This document shows, piece after piece, positions 1 to 11,254 of a DNA stretch of 64,000 nucleotides (position 1 is the stretch's first letter; every line of letters starts with the position of its first letter). A model generated the notes under the pieces. That model saw only the letters and a list, made by a program, of their open reading frames with translations, did no database searches and was not told the origin of the DNA. The position numbers were made by a program, and so were the translations under genes. Where the stretch lies: the NCBI RefSeq assembly GCF_020510705.1, contig NZ_CP075184.1, positions 1,736,001-1,800,000 on the forward strand, in the 5' to 3' direction. Source of the stretch: Acidovorax radicis. Its GTDB lineage: Bacteria > Pseudomonadota > Gammaproteobacteria > Burkholderiales > Burkholderiaceae_C.

Positions 1-297
1 AGCGTTCTCGATGCGCCGTTCGTCTTGCCCATACACCACGCGATAGACCCTGCCGGCATGCGCCAGTGCTGCGCGTAAATGGGCGTCAGCGGCTTCGCGT
101 GCCTGCTGTTGTTCGGGGGGACAGGGCAGGTCCAGCCCCATCAGCAGCGTGAGCGTGGCCTGGGGGCAGTCGTCGGGTGCTGCGGCGCAGGCGATCTTCG
201 CCGCGTCGGGCGCAATGAGCCGCTGCAGATCCTGCGCGAGGGCTGCGGCCCCGGTGCCTGGCGCGCCCAGCAAGGCAATGGTCGGCGGGGCAGACAC
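1..297 (-). CDS. Partial conserved hypothetical protein with P-loop-like N-terminus
   Basis: An open frame of 99 codons runs from a GTG at 297 to the left edge without a stop, so the C-terminus lies outside the window. The N-terminus reads VSAPPTIALLGAPGTGAAAL, which resembles the start of a small P-loop ATPase, but the Walker A lysine position is alanine. The rest seen is rich in Ala and Gln and contains MGLDLPCP, a pattern I loosely associate with nucleotide-kinase-like ATPases. It lies 21 bp downstream of ftsB on the same strand and is probably co-transcribed with it. I do not recognise a specific function. The start is chosen because no ATG precedes it in this frame. Confidence 0.5.
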   Translation of the reverse strand, partial: MSAPPTIALLGAPGTGAAALAQDLQRLIAPDAAKIACAAAPDDCPQATLTLLMGLDLPCPPEQQQAREAADAHLRAALAHAGRVYRVVYGQDERRIENA

Positions 298-318
298 GGG
301 AGCAGGAAAAACCGCGCC

Positions 319-597
319 TCAGCGCGGTGTGAACTGCACGTAGATCTCGTTGGGCTTGACCATGCCCAACTCGCTGCGTGCCTTTTCTTCCACCATGTCC
401 AGCCCCTCCTTGAGGTCATGTACCTCGGAGATCAGGCGTTCATTGGCCTGGCGCGCCTGGTCATTGGCGGACTTCTGCCTGTCGATCTTGTGCTGCATTT
501 CATGCACGCGCGGCACGCTGCCCCGCCCCAGCCACAGCTGTGCATGCACAACGGCCAGCAATGCCAGCAAGATGGCAGGGACGATGCGTGAGACCAT
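319..597 (-). CDS. ftsB: Cell division protein FtsB
   Basis: This 92-residue bitopic membrane protein has one N-terminal transmembrane segment (about residues 5-22), then a polar coiled-coil stretch (about 28-75) and a short periplasmic tail. That is the plan and length of FtsB, which joins FtsL and FtsQ in the divisome and helps trigger septal peptidoglycan synthesis. The motif KARSELGMVKPNEI near residues 72-85 is the conserved FtsB end. It lies 24 bp downstream of eno on the same strand, a gene pair common in proteobacteria, and is probably co-transcribed with it. Confidence 0.93.
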   Translation of the reverse strand: MVSRIVPAILLALLAVVHAQLWLGRGSVPRVHEMQHKIDRQKSANDQARQANERLISEVHDLKEGLDMVEEKARSELGMVKPNEIYVQFTPR

Positions 598-621
598 GGC
601 TCGGCGCGGGCCCGCGTGTTA

Positions 622-1914
<1,293 letters not shown>

Positions 1915-1927
1915 TCACTCTCAAGGT

Positions 1928-2662
1928 TTAAAGATCTTTGATGGCGACGCCGTTGAGTTCGCCTGATTGAAGGACGCGCTTGGAACCGTCGGCAAGAGTG
2001 CGGCGAATGACCAAACTGCGATACCACCATTCCGACGTTTGAGAATCTAGATACTCGAACTTGCAGGCGGGGAAAGTACCAGCGGGTGTAGTGATGCGTT
2101 CAATGGTAACGAACTTAATCGTGTCCTGCCGCCTGTAAGGTTGCGGTCCTGTGTTGGGCGGTAAAGGGCCAACTTCTCTCGTTCCAGTACCAATGAACGT
2201 ACGAGTCTCGCCAGGCGACATTTCCGCACGTCGATCCTCGAGGGGGGGCGAATACCGAGTAGTTGTGAGTGTTAGTGCGCCCTGTGCCGCCACGGTGGCA
2301 TATTGGGCCACGATGCCAGGGGCCAGCGGTTTCAAATATCGCGTGACACCACTGACAGTCGTGTTGTAGGTGACTTCCTGGAACTCGATGAGGTTAGTAA
2401 CGCCGGCGTAACTGCTGTTGGTTGAGCGCACCTCGCCAGTCGTTTCGATCGTGCGAGAATCATTTTCCAAGTATTTCAAGGAGTATTTGGCATTCTCCGC
2501 ATATATGCTGTTGTCAAAACAGATGTCTTTGGTCAGGACCAGCGGCGGTGGCGTCTCGCCACTGCCTCCGTCGCCGCACGCTGTAAGTACTAGCAGTGAC
2601 GCGGCAGCCATGATCATGGCGGGAAGGCGTGAAGAATACGAGCGGTTTATTTCAATTGTCAT
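1928..2662 (-). CDS. Putative lipoprotein of unknown function, low GC
   Basis: This 244-residue protein begins with a signal peptide ending in a lipobox, LTAC (Cys about residue 29), followed by a Gly/Ser/Pro linker, so it is probably lipidated and kept at a membrane. The remainder looks like a beta-rich secreted domain with several aromatic residues and the pair SEWWYRS near the C-terminus. I do not recognise the family. ATG at 2662 is chosen because AAGGAG lies just upstream; an in-frame start at 2701 would overlap the preceding gene. Base composition is clearly more AT-rich than the flanking eno and kdsA, which suggests recent arrival. Confidence 0.8.
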   Translation of the reverse strand: MTIEINRSYSSRLPAMIMAAASLLVLTACGDGGSGETPPPLVLTKDICFDNSIYAENAKYSLKYLENDSRTIETTGEVRSTNSSYAGVTNLIEFQEVTYNTTVSGVTRYLKPLAPGIVAQYATVAAQGALTLTTTRYSPPLEDRRAEMSPGETRTFIGTGTREVGPLPPNTGPQPYRRQDTIKFVTIERITTPAGTFPACKFEYLDSQTSEWWYRSLVIRRTLADGSKRVLQSGELNGVAIKDL

Positions 2663-2682
2663 AGTAGCGCTCCTTAAATTAA

Positions 2683-2973
2683 CTAAACACCTTCGACACA
2701 CACCATGCGCATGACGGCCGCGCCTTCGCGAGCTGCCTTGGCTTTTTGGTATTCGGGTGTGTCGTAGAAGGCGCGGGCCGCTTCAAAGCTCGCGAACTTG
2801 AGAATCACGGTGCGTCCCGGGTTCCAGTCGCCCTCCAGCACTTCCACCTTGCCGCCGCGCACGCACACTTCAGCGCCGTGGACTTGCATGGCCAGCGTGC
2901 TCCACTTGCGGTACTCCTCGTACTGCGTGGGGTTGGTGACGGTGACGGATGCGATGACGTAACCACTGCTCAT
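2683..2973 (-). CDS. DUF1330 family protein
   Basis: A 96-residue protein with the dimeric alpha/beta-barrel pattern of DUF1330. It starts GYVIASVTVTNPTQYEEY, has a central VEVLEGDW strand, and ends with the segment RTVILKFASFEAARAFYDTP, in which the A-R-A-F-Y-D-T-P-E-Y run is typical of the family. The biochemical role of DUF1330 proteins is not settled; they are related in fold to ABM monooxygenases. The gene starts 3 bp after the kdsA stop on the same strand, so it belongs to the pyrG-kdsA transcription unit. Confidence 0.85.
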   Translation of the reverse strand: MSSGYVIASVTVTNPTQYEEYRKWSTLAMQVHGAEVCVRGGKVEVLEGDWNPGRTVILKFASFEAARAFYDTPEYQKAKAAREGAAVMRMVCVEGV

Positions 2974-2976
2974 GTC

Positions 2977-3834
2977 TCAAGCTCCAAAGTTGTTTTCGAG
3001 GAATCCGCTTTTTTTGGTGATGTCGTCCAGCGCCACCAGCGTTTCAAGCAACGCCTTCATGTGCTTGAGCGGCACGGCGTTGGGGCCGTCCGACCAGGCC
3101 TCGGCGGGCTTGGGGTGGGTTTCCATGAAGAGGCCCGCCACACCAGCAGCCACGCCCGCACGGGCCAGCACGGGCACCATGTCGCGGGCGCCACCGCTCA
3201 CGGCACCCAGGCCGCCGGGCTTTTGCACCGAGTGGGTCACGTCGAACACCACCGGGGCGCCGGAGTTGCGCATTTCGGCCAGGCTGGTCATGTCGGCCAC
3301 CAGGTTGTTGTAGCCAAAGCTCACGCCGCGCTCGCAGGCCAGGAACCGGTCTTCCGACAGGCCCACTTCGGCCGCCGCAGCCCGGGCCTTGTCGATGACG
3401 TTCTTCATGTCCCAGGGCGCAAGGAACTGGCCCTTTTTGATGTTCACGGGCTTGCCCGACTGCGCCACTGCGCGGATAAAGTCCGTCTGGCGGCACAGGA
3501 AGGCAGGCGTCTGCAGCACGTCTACCACGCTGGCGACCTCGGCGATGTGCGAGGTGTCGTGCACGTCGGTCAGGATGGGCAACTGCAGCTGGCGGCGCAC
3601 TTCATCGAGGATCTTCAGGCCCGCTTCCAGGCCCACGCCTCGCTTGCTGGTGCCCGAGGAGCGGTTGGCCTTGTCGAACGAGCCCTTGTAGATCAAGGGA
3701 ATGCCCAAAGCAGTGCAGACATCCTTGAGCTGGCCTGCCACGTCCAGCGACATCTGCAAGCCTTCGATGGAACAGGTGCCCGCGATCAGGAAGAAGCGCT
3801 GGGTGAGGCCGACATTGAATCCGCACAGCTGCAT
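2977..3834 (-). CDS. kdsA: 3-deoxy-8-phosphooctulonate (KDO-8-P) synthase
   Basis: KdsA condenses arabinose-5-phosphate with phosphoenolpyruvate to make KDO-8-P for lipopolysaccharide inner core. The 285-residue protein shows the phosphate and PEP-binding [11 protein letters not shown] segment (about 50-60), the [14 protein letters not shown] barrel strand, the [13 protein letters not shown] motif and the METHPKP loop. Cys21 in IAGTCSIEG sits where metal-dependent KDO-8-P synthases carry a metal-binding cysteine and the E. coli type carries asparagine, so this is probably the metal-requiring class (inference). It is 11 bp downstream of pyrG, an arrangement common in betaproteobacteria. Confidence 0.96.
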   Translation of the reverse strand: MQLCGFNVGLTQRFFLIAGTCSIEGLQMSLDVAGQLKDVCTALGIPLIYKGSFDKANRSSGTSKRGVGLEAGLKILDEVRRQLQLPILTDVHDTSHIAEVASVVDVLQTPAFLCRQTDFIRAVAQSGKPVNIKKGQFLAPWDMKNVIDKARAAAAEVGLSEDRFLACERGVSFGYNNLVADMTSLAEMRNSGAPVVFDVTHSVQKPGGLGAVSGGARDMVPVLARAGVAAGVAGLFMETHPKPAEAWSDGPNAVPLKHMKALLETLVALDDITKKSGFLENNFGA

Positions 3835-3845
3835 GGGAGCTCCAA

Positions 3846-5510
<1,665 letters not shown>

Positions 5511-5596
5511 TTATGGTGGTGGGAAATTGGGATTATAGATGCGCCCCCGACAACGCCCTCGCTGGCGGGGCTCCCCTGGTCTGCTAAATTCAGCCC

Positions 5597-6820
5597 ATGA
5601 ATGAGCTTGTTGGCAAACACATTGTCCTGGGTTTGAGTGGAGGCGTCGCCTGTTACAAGGCCGCCGATTTGTGTCGCCGGCTCATCAAGGAGGGCGCGAC
5701 GGTTCAGGTCGTGATGACGGAAGCTGCCGAGCAGTTCATCACGCCCGTCACCATGCAGGCGCTGTCGGGGCGCGTGGTCTACGGCTCCCAATGGGATGCG
5801 CGCGAGCCCAACAACATGCCCCATATCAATCTCAGTCGCGAGGCCGATGCAATCTTGGTTGCGCCCTGCAGCGCGGATTTTGTGGCACGCCTGGTGCAGG
5901 GTCGTGCAGATGAATTGCTCAGCCTTCTGTGCCTGGCGCGCCCCGCGCAGCAGGTGCCGCTGCTGCTTGCGCCCGCCATGAACCGTGAAATGTGGGCCCA
6001 TCCGGCCACCCAGCGCAACCTTGCCCAAGTCGCGCAGGATGGGGCCGTGGTGCTGGGGGTGGGCAATGGAGACCAGGCCTGCGGAGAAACAGGTGATGGC
6101 CGCATGCTGGAGCCGGATGAGATCGTTGACGAGTTGGGGGCTTTTTTTGCCCCCAAGCTCCTGTCGGGCCACACGGTACTGGTGACCGCTGGGCCTACCT
6201 TTGAAGCGATCGACCCGGTGCGTGGCATCACCAACTTGTCCAGCGGGAAAATGGGTTTCGCCATTGCCCGGGCTGCTCGAGAGGCGGGCGCGGATGTCAC
6301 GCTGGTCGCGGGCCCGGTGCATTTGCCCACTCCGCGCGGTGTGCGGCGTGTCAATGTGCAATCAGCACAAGAAATGCTTGTGGCGGTTGATGCAATTGCC
6401 CAGAGTGCTTCTATATTTATAGCGACGGCGGCGGTTGCCGACTGGCGGCCTGCCGCACCGTCCTCCGAAAAAATCAAAAAGGACGGATCGGGGCAGACAC
6501 CAACCCTGGAGTTCGTCGAGAACACCGATATCCTGGCCACCGTGGCCCAGTCGCCGCGCGCTGTGGCCAACGAACTCTATTGCGTTGGCTTTGCCGCTGA
6601 AAGCCACGATTTGCTGGCCCACGCGACCGCCAAACGCGCCCGCAAAGGGGTGCCTTTGCTGGTCGGCAATATTGGCCCAGCGACCTTCGGGAAAGATGAC
6701 AACGCGCTGCTGCTGGTGGACGCGCAGGGCCATCGCGAATTGCCCCATGCCTCCAAACGCGTGCTCGCGCAGCAACTGATCGGCGAGATAGCCGGGCGTT
6801 TGCAGCCGCCGCGCCCGTGA
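5597..6820 (+). CDS. coaBC: Bifunctional phosphopantothenoylcysteine decarboxylase / phosphopantothenate-cysteine ligase
   Basis: This 407-residue flavoprotein carries out two steps of coenzyme A synthesis: joining cysteine to phosphopantothenate and decarboxylating the product. The N-terminal CoaC half has the flavin-binding [14 protein letters not shown] segment, the active-site His in [11 protein letters not shown], the PAMNREMW motif and the substrate-clamp Cys in [13 protein letters not shown]. The CoaB half starts near [18 protein letters not shown] and contains [10 protein letters not shown] and [10 protein letters not shown]. It begins 92 bp from divergent pyrG. The short stretch encoding SIFIA uses two rare ATA codons, but the residues are conserved, so it is not treated as foreign. 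Confidence 0.97.
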   Translation: MNELVGKHIVLGLSGGVACYKAADLCRRLIKEGATVQVVMTEAAEQFITPVTMQALSGRVVYGSQWDAREPNNMPHINLSREADAILVAPCSADFVARLVQGRADELLSLLCLARPAQQVPLLLAPAMNREMWAHPATQRNLAQVAQDGAVVLGVGNGDQACGETGDGRMLEPDEIVDELGAFFAPKLLSGHTVLVTAGPTFEAIDPVRGITNLSSGKMGFAIARAAREAGADVTLVAGPVHLPTPRGVRRVNVQSAQEMLVAVDAIAQSASIFIATAAVADWRPAAPSSEKIKKDGSGQTPTLEFVENTDILATVAQSPRAVANELYCVGFAAESHDLLAHATAKRARKGVPLLVGNIGPATFGKDDNALLLVDAQGHRELPHASKRVLAQQLIGEIAGRLQPPRP

Positions 6821-6933
6821 CGCAGCGGTCTGATCCCGCACACTGCGGGCGGAGAGTTTTCATACCCACAGGTTCCGTTCGGCGCGACTGCGGCAAACGG
6901 GCTTGCAGCGCCAATCAGGAAAGAAGAAACAGT

Positions 6934-7380
6934 GTGAAGATTGATGTCAAGATTCTGGACCCGCGCATGGCGGATCAGTTGCCTACCTATGCCACGCCCG
7001 GAAGTGCCGGCCTGGACCTGCGCGCATGCCTGGATGCGCCGCTGACCTTGCAGCCCAATGCATGGCAGCTGGTGCCCACCGGTATTTCCGTGTTCATCAA
7101 AGACCCGGGATATGCTGCGCTGATCCTTCCGCGCTCGGGGCTTGGGCACAAACATGGCATCGTGCTGGGGAACCTCGTCGGTTTGATCGACAGCGACTAC
7201 CAGGGTCAACTTATGGTGAGCGCGTGGAACCGGAGCACCGTTGCGTTCACGCTGGAGCCCATGGAGCGCCTGGCGCAGCTGGTCATCGTGCCAGTGGTGC
7301 AGGCCCAGTTCAATGTGGTGACCGAATTCACCGCCACCGAACGGGGTGAGGGCGGCTACGGCTCTACCGGCAAGGGGTGA
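6934..7380 (+). CDS. dut: dUTP diphosphatase (dUTPase)
   Basis: Dut hydrolyses dUTP to dUMP and pyrophosphate, limiting uracil in DNA and supplying thymidylate synthesis. The 148-residue product shows all five trimeric-dUTPase motifs in order: [35 protein letters not shown] and GEGGYGSTG at the C-terminus. The GTG at 6934 is taken as the start: it follows an AGGAAAG ribosome site, gives the usual family length, and the 39 upstream in-frame codons overlap coaBC and look non-coding. Pairing of coaBC with dut is standard in proteobacteria. Confidence 0.96.
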   Translation: MKIDVKILDPRMADQLPTYATPGSAGLDLRACLDAPLTLQPNAWQLVPTGISVFIKDPGYAALILPRSGLGHKHGIVLGNLVGLIDSDYQGQLMVSAWNRSTVAFTLEPMERLAQLVIVPVVQAQFNVVTEFTATERGEGGYGSTGKG

Positions 7381-7605
7381 CGGGGTTTCAAAGCCATGGC
7401 CGTGCATGCGGCCAGCGCTTAGGGCGGCGCTGTCAGATGCCGCTTACTTTTCGATGGCTCTGTTACTGACGCAATACCAGCCCTTCTGTCTACGCCCCAG
7501 GCAGGTGGCGCGTTGTTCCAATATCGTCAAGCAGCGCAAGGCCCATGGAGTTTGAAAAACTGCCCTTGGCCCTTGTGTCAGTCCATCCACTTCAGGAGTA
7601 AATAC

Positions 7606-8109
7606 ATGCGTCCATCGATCCGCCCTTTCGCCATTGCCGGTGCTGTTGTTCTTGCTGCTTCGCTGGCAGCGTGTGGCAGCCCGCAGCAAGCGCCTCAATA
7701 CTCCGGCGGTTACTCCTCCGGTGGATACCAGGCAGCCCCTGCCTATCCCAATCAGCCCACTGGCACCGAGTACGGTCGGGTTGCGAACATCGAGGTGCTG
7801 CAGGGTCAATCCCAAGGCAGAACTTCCGGTGCTGGAACGGTATTGGGCGCCGTAGTGGGCGGTGTGTTGGGCAACCAGGTCGGCAAAGGTTCTGGCCGGG
7901 TGGCAGCCACGGCCCTTGGTGTGGTGGGTGGGGCCGTCGCCGGTAACGCCATTGAGGGGCGCAACAACCGTGATGAATATGCGCAGAGCTACCGTATTTC
8001 TATTCAGCTTGATCACGGTGGCTACCGCGCTTACGACGTAAGCACACCCGGAGATCTGCGCATTGGAGACCGTGTGCGCGTGTACAACGGTCAAATTTCG
8101 CGCAACTAA
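7606..8109 (+). CDS. Glycine-zipper outer-membrane lipoprotein, SlyB/17 kDa antigen-like
   Basis: A 167-residue lipoprotein with a signal peptide ending LAAC (Cys about residue 23), a Gly/Tyr/Ser-rich linker, then a glycine-zipper segment (about 80-125) containing AGTVLGAVVGGVLGNQVGKG and VVGGAVAGNAIEG. It closes with a beta domain ending GDRVRVYNGQI. This is the layout of SlyB/Pcp/rickettsial 17 kDa antigen proteins, which sit in the outer membrane and help envelope integrity. ATG at 7606 is chosen over in-frame upstream codons because CAGGAG precedes it and the signal peptide then starts correctly. It stands alone between dut and a convergent gene. Confidence 0.88.
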   Translation: MRPSIRPFAIAGAVVLAASLAACGSPQQAPQYSGGYSSGGYQAAPAYPNQPTGTEYGRVANIEVLQGQSQGRTSGAGTVLGAVVGGVLGNQVGKGSGRVAATALGVVGGAVAGNAIEGRNNRDEYAQSYRISIQLDHGGYRAYDVSTPGDLRIGDRVRVYNGQISRN

Positions 8110-8204
8110 GACTGACGCCGAGCTTGAGCGGTCAGGCGGGCGCTGAGCGTCTCGGATCAGCCCGCTGCGCTCTTGCTGGCGGGCAGGTTGTCGCGCTGGT
8201 GCTC

Positions 8205-8729
8205 TCAGTGCAGCAATGAATTGCCGGGGGCTTGCGGCTGAATTCGGAAGAACCCTGTTCCGGCGCTGCCACGGCCAATTTCCTCTTCAGTGGCATCCCG
8301 CACCGCCTGCACCGTCAACTGCAGGCGCAATGCAATGCCGGCGAGCGGGTGATTGCCGTCCAGGACGACATGCTCTGGGTAGATTTCGGCCACCGTGTAC
8401 AGCGCTGTACGTGGTGCGTCTGGGTTGCAACCTTCGGGCAGGGCCATGCCATCAAATGTCATTCCCTCCTCGACTTCTGCAGGGAACAAGGCCCGTGGTT
8501 CCAGAAACAGCAGTTGATCGTTGAAGTCACCGAAAGCATCTTCGGGTTCGAGGTGCAGCGCCAGCGTGGCGCCGGGGCCGTGGCCCTGCAACGCCTCTTC
8601 GATGCGCGGCAGCAGGTCGTCGCCGCCGACCAGAAACTCTACCGGTTCATCGAGTACGTCTAATTCTTCACCCAAGGTGTCCTTGAGTGTCCAGGTCAGT
8701 GCGACCACACATTGTTGGGTAATTTCCAT
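8205..8729 (-). CDS. FKBP-type peptidyl-prolyl isomerase, SlyD family
   Basis: A 174-residue cytosolic protein with the FKBP/IF domain order of SlyD: an N-terminal strand (VVALTWTLKDTLGEELD), the substrate loop GGDDLLPRIEEALQGHGPGA, the EPEDAFGDF motif, an inserted chaperone flap (about 80-125), and the return strand with DGNHPLAGIALRLQLTV. It should catalyse prolyl cis-trans isomerisation and act as a folding helper. It lacks the histidine-rich metal-binding tail of E. coli SlyD. It is divergent from the RoxA-like gene, with only 54 bp between the starts. Confidence 0.92.
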   Translation of the reverse strand: MEITQQCVVALTWTLKDTLGEELDVLDEPVEFLVGGDDLLPRIEEALQGHGPGATLALHLEPEDAFGDFNDQLLFLEPRALFPAEVEEGMTFDGMALPEGCNPDAPRTALYTVAEIYPEHVVLDGNHPLAGIALRLQLTVQAVRDATEEEIGRGSAGTGFFRIQPQAPGNSLLH

Positions 8730-8783
8730 AGGAGAATTGTCGCAGTTTGATCAACAGCCCCGCAAACGGGCGAAGTTTTACCC

Positions 8784-9914
8784 ATGGATATCCAGCAACC
8801 TCTTTCCCTGCTTGGTGGCCTGACCGCCGAGCAGTTCATGCGCCGCCATTGGCAAAAAAAGCCCCTGCTGGTGCGCCAGGCGATTGCTGGCTTTGTACCG
8901 CCCGTGCTGCGCTCCGAGTTGTTTGCGCTGGCGGGGCAGGAGGGCGTTGAGTCGCGCCTGGTGCAATCCATCAAAGGCGCATGGAAACTGCGACACGGAC
9001 CGTTCAACCGCCGCGCGCTACCGGCGCTGCAGCAGCCGGACTGGACCTTGCTGGTGCAGGGTGTTGATCTGCACAACGATGCCGTGCACGCCCTCATGCA
9101 GCAGTTCCGGTTTGTGCCAGATGCACGGCTGGATGACCTCATGATCAGCTATGCCAGCAACGGCGGTGGGGTGGGGCCCCATTTCGACAGTTACGACGTT
9201 TTTCTGCTGCAGGCCCATGGCAAGCGACGCTGGCGTATTGGCCGCCAAAAAGACCTCACGTTGCGTGAAGATATTCCCTTGAAGGTACTGGCGCAGTTCG
9301 AAGCCGAGGAGGAGTTTGTGCTGGAGCCGGGGGACATGTTGTACCTGCCGCCACGGTATGCCCACGACGGCATCGCCGAAGGCGAATGCATGACCTACTC
9401 CATTGGCTTTCGATCTGCAGGGCGGGCAGAGCTTGCGCAAGAGTTGCTGGTGCGGCTGGCCGAGGACGCCGGGGAGGAGGGCAGCCCTGTGCTTTACCGC
9501 GATGCCGACCAAAATGCGGTGTCGCAACCAGGCGCCATTCCGTCCGCTTTGCTGGATTTTGCCCGCGAAGCCATGTCTCGTGCTTTGGCGCAGCCGCTGG
9601 TTCTGGAACGTGCCCTCGGCGAGTATCTGACCGAGCCCAAACCCAGTGTGTGGTTTGAGCCCGGTAAGGTGGGCGTGATGCTGGAAGGCATTTGCCTGGA
9701 CCGCCGCAGCCGCATGATGTATGACGAAAAACACATCTTCATCAATGGCGAGAGCTACCGTGCCGCAGGTCGTGATGCCACCTTGATGCGCCGCCTGGCC
9801 AATGAGCGCCAACTGTCTGCGCGCGAGTTGCTTCGGGCCAGCGATGATGCGCTGGAGCTCTTGTCTTCTTGGTGCGATGCGGGCTGGGCCCATGTCTGGG
9901 CGGGGACGGAGTGA
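8784..9914 (+). CDS. roxA: JmjC/cupin ribosomal protein oxygenase, RoxA (YcfD) family
   Basis: This Fe(II)/2-oxoglutarate oxygenase family hydroxylates an arginine of ribosomal protein L16. The 376-residue protein has the family start LLGGLTAEQFMRRHWQKKPLLVRQ at lower identity, the iron-binding HxD pair His133-Asp135 in GPHFDSYDVF, and the third ligand His194 in PRYAHDGI, on a double-stranded beta-helix. The rest is the winged dimerisation and C-terminal region of RoxA. The downstream small gene starts 47 bp later and is probably co-transcribed. Confidence 0.93.
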   Translation: MDIQQPLSLLGGLTAEQFMRRHWQKKPLLVRQAIAGFVPPVLRSELFALAGQEGVESRLVQSIKGAWKLRHGPFNRRALPALQQPDWTLLVQGVDLHNDAVHALMQQFRFVPDARLDDLMISYASNGGGVGPHFDSYDVFLLQAHGKRRWRIGRQKDLTLREDIPLKVLAQFEAEEEFVLEPGDMLYLPPRYAHDGIAEGECMTYSIGFRSAGRAELAQELLVRLAEDAGEEGSPVLYRDADQNAVSQPGAIPSALLDFAREAMSRALAQPLVLERALGEYLTEPKPSVWFEPGKVGVMLEGICLDRRSRMMYDEKHIFINGESYRAAGRDATLMRRLANERQLSARELLRASDDALELLSSWCDAGWAHVWAGTE

Positions 9915-9961
9915 ACGGCCCCACCCGGGTCCATGTTCCCTTTTTTTGAGGAATCTACATC

Positions 9962-10486
9962 ATGACGAATGCTGCTGACCTGCCTGAGCCCGTACCCCTG
10001 CGCGAGCTGCCTACCGGGCGATTCAGTGGGCGCGACGACTTTCAGCAACTGGTGCGCGATGCCATTTTCACGGCGGCCCGCGAGGGGTGGCAGGAGATCT
10101 TCATCAGCGATGCCAACTTTCATGACTGGCCGCTGGGTGAGCGAGAAGTGGTGGAGGCGCTGCAAGCGTGGGCACAAGGTGGGCGGCGCTTCTCCATGCT
10201 TGCGGGTGATTATGCTGACGTCATCCGGCGCCATGCCCGTTTCGTGCGCTGGCGGGGTACCTGGGAGCACATCATTAGCTGCCGTCGTAGCCCGGCGGCT
10301 GACCCTCTGGATATTCCCTGCGCGCTGTGGTCCCCGCATTGGGCCATGCACCGGCTGGATACAGAACGCAGCGTGGGGGTGACGGGTAGTGAGCCGGACC
10401 GGCGTGTATCGTTGAGAGAGACACTCAATGAGTGGGTGCGAAGCAAGAGCGTGCCGGGCTTTCCTTCGACTACGCTGGGGCTGTAA
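9962..10486 (+). CDS. Conserved hypothetical protein downstream of roxA
   Basis: A 174-residue soluble protein with no signal peptide or membrane segment. It has a C-terminal half rich in Trp and Arg, with RFVRWRGTWEHIISCRRSP (about 92-110) and CALWSPHWAMHRLD (about 119-132), and looks like a compact alpha/beta domain; the pattern DANFHDWPLGEREVVEALQ suggests a nucleotidase- or PLD-like fold fragment, but I cannot assign a function. It follows roxA at 47 bp and ends at a 15-bp inverted repeat. A conserved neighbour role with RoxA is possible but is inference only. Confidence 0.75.
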   Translation: MTNAADLPEPVPLRELPTGRFSGRDDFQQLVRDAIFTAAREGWQEIFISDANFHDWPLGEREVVEALQAWAQGGRRFSMLAGDYADVIRRHARFVRWRGTWEHIISCRRSPAADPLDIPCALWSPHWAMHRLDTERSVGVTGSEPDRRVSLRETLNEWVRSKSVPGFPSTTLGL

Positions 10487-10527
10487 GAGCCTGTTGACGA
10501 CCCCCTGCGAAATCGTCAACAGGCTCT
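10486..10527 (+). terminator. Perfect 15-bp inverted repeat after the roxA unit
   Basis: The arms AGAGCCTGTTGACGA (10486-10500) and TCGTCAACAGGCTCT (10513-10527) are exact reverse complements around a 12-nt loop. The first base overlaps the stop codon of the upstream gene. No T-run follows, so it may work as an mRNA-stabilising or Rho-linked 3' hairpin rather than a classical intrinsic terminator. It could also be a dispersed repeat; no second copy was seen here. Confidence 0.5.
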
Positions 10528-10716
10528 CTGCGTTGGCAGGACCTGCGATGGGGCACTGAGTGGGTGGCCTGGCCTGCCCAGTCTTGGGGCGGAACAGGGC
10601 AAATTCGCCAGTCTCCACCTGCAACAGCAGGCCAGGATCGGCGTCTGGGCGCCCTGCGGTAAGTCAAGCGGGTGTAAAGAATTCGTCAGTGTTAGTCGGT
10701 ATTGACTAAATCTCAA

Positions 10717-10722
10717 TATAAT
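10717..10722 (+). promoter_or_regulatory. Candidate -10 box (TATAAT) for the Ala-rich lipoprotein
   Basis: A perfect TATAAT lies in an unusually AT-rich stretch about 118 bp before the lipoprotein start at 10840. No good -35 hexamer is seen 16-18 bp upstream; a TTGACT is present but only 9 bp away. The call rests on the -10 match and local composition alone. Confidence 0.35.
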
Positions 10723-10839
10723 CACTGGCTGTGCCAAAAAGGTGCAAATCAAGTGCATTGTGCCAACGCGTAACGGGGCTTCGGAAAGCCTAACGCCACG
10801 GCTTTTCTAGATTCTGTCTGTCCAAATAGGAAAATCGAA

Positions 10840-11106
10840 ATGAAGAATTCTCTCGTTCTGGCCGCCCTGATCGCTGCTGCTGCACTCGCCGCTTGTGGCA
10901 AGAAGGAAGAACCCGCTCCAGCACCAGTTCCTGTGGAAGCACCAGCTCCTGCACCTGCTGCTGAGCCAGCCGCTCCTGTCGCCGCGCCAGCAGCAGCTGC
11001 TGCTTCCGAAGCCGCTGCTGCCGCTTCTGACGCTGCTGCATCCTCCGCTGATGCTGCCAAGTCTGCTGCTGACGCCGCTGCTGCAGCCGCTTCTGCTGCC
11101 AAGTAA
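10840..11106 (+). CDS. Small Ala/Pro-rich lipoprotein
   Basis: An 88-residue secreted lipoprotein. The signal peptide ends LAAC (Cys19), followed by GKKEE and then a low-complexity tail: a Pro-Ala-Glu segment (about 24-50) and an Ala-Ser-Asp segment (about 52-88) with A-A-S-D/E repeats that could form an alanine-rich helix like that of Lpp-type or spacer lipoproteins. Such short Ala-rich lipoproteins recur in Comamonadaceae, with no function known to me. It is monocistronic, with its own candidate promoter and a strong terminator, which suggests high independent expression. Confidence 0.8.
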   Translation: MKNSLVLAALIAAAALAACGKKEEPAPAPVPVEAPAPAPAAEPAAPVAAPAAAAASEAAAAASDAAASSADAAKSAADAAAAAASAAK

Positions 11107-11152
11107 TTGTCTGCACCGACATAGAGCTGGTCGCAAGACTGGCCTGTGCAAG

Positions 11153-11188
11153 AAAGCCCCGCACCGCAAGGTCGGGGCTTTTTTTTCG
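11153..11188 (+). terminator. Rho-independent terminator after the Ala-rich lipoprotein
   Basis: The stem AAGCCCCG (11154-11161) pairs with CGGGGCTT (11173-11180), an inner ACC/GGT pair closes a GCAA loop, and the stem runs into eight T residues. This is a textbook intrinsic terminator for rightward transcription. The short A-run on the other side could also help stop the convergent MBL gene. Confidence 0.9.
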
Positions 11189-11254
11189 GCATGGATGCAG
11201 GGGAGTTTGTGGTGTTTATGGGGGCACGGGTTCAATCAAACGCCGCCCCTGGCT

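Noticed and set aside
6400..6425. A possible hairpin-repeat fragment inside coaBC (CTTCTATATTTATAGC)
   Set aside because: It encodes the conserved [16 protein letters not shown] CoaB motif, so it is better explained as native sequence with unusual codons.
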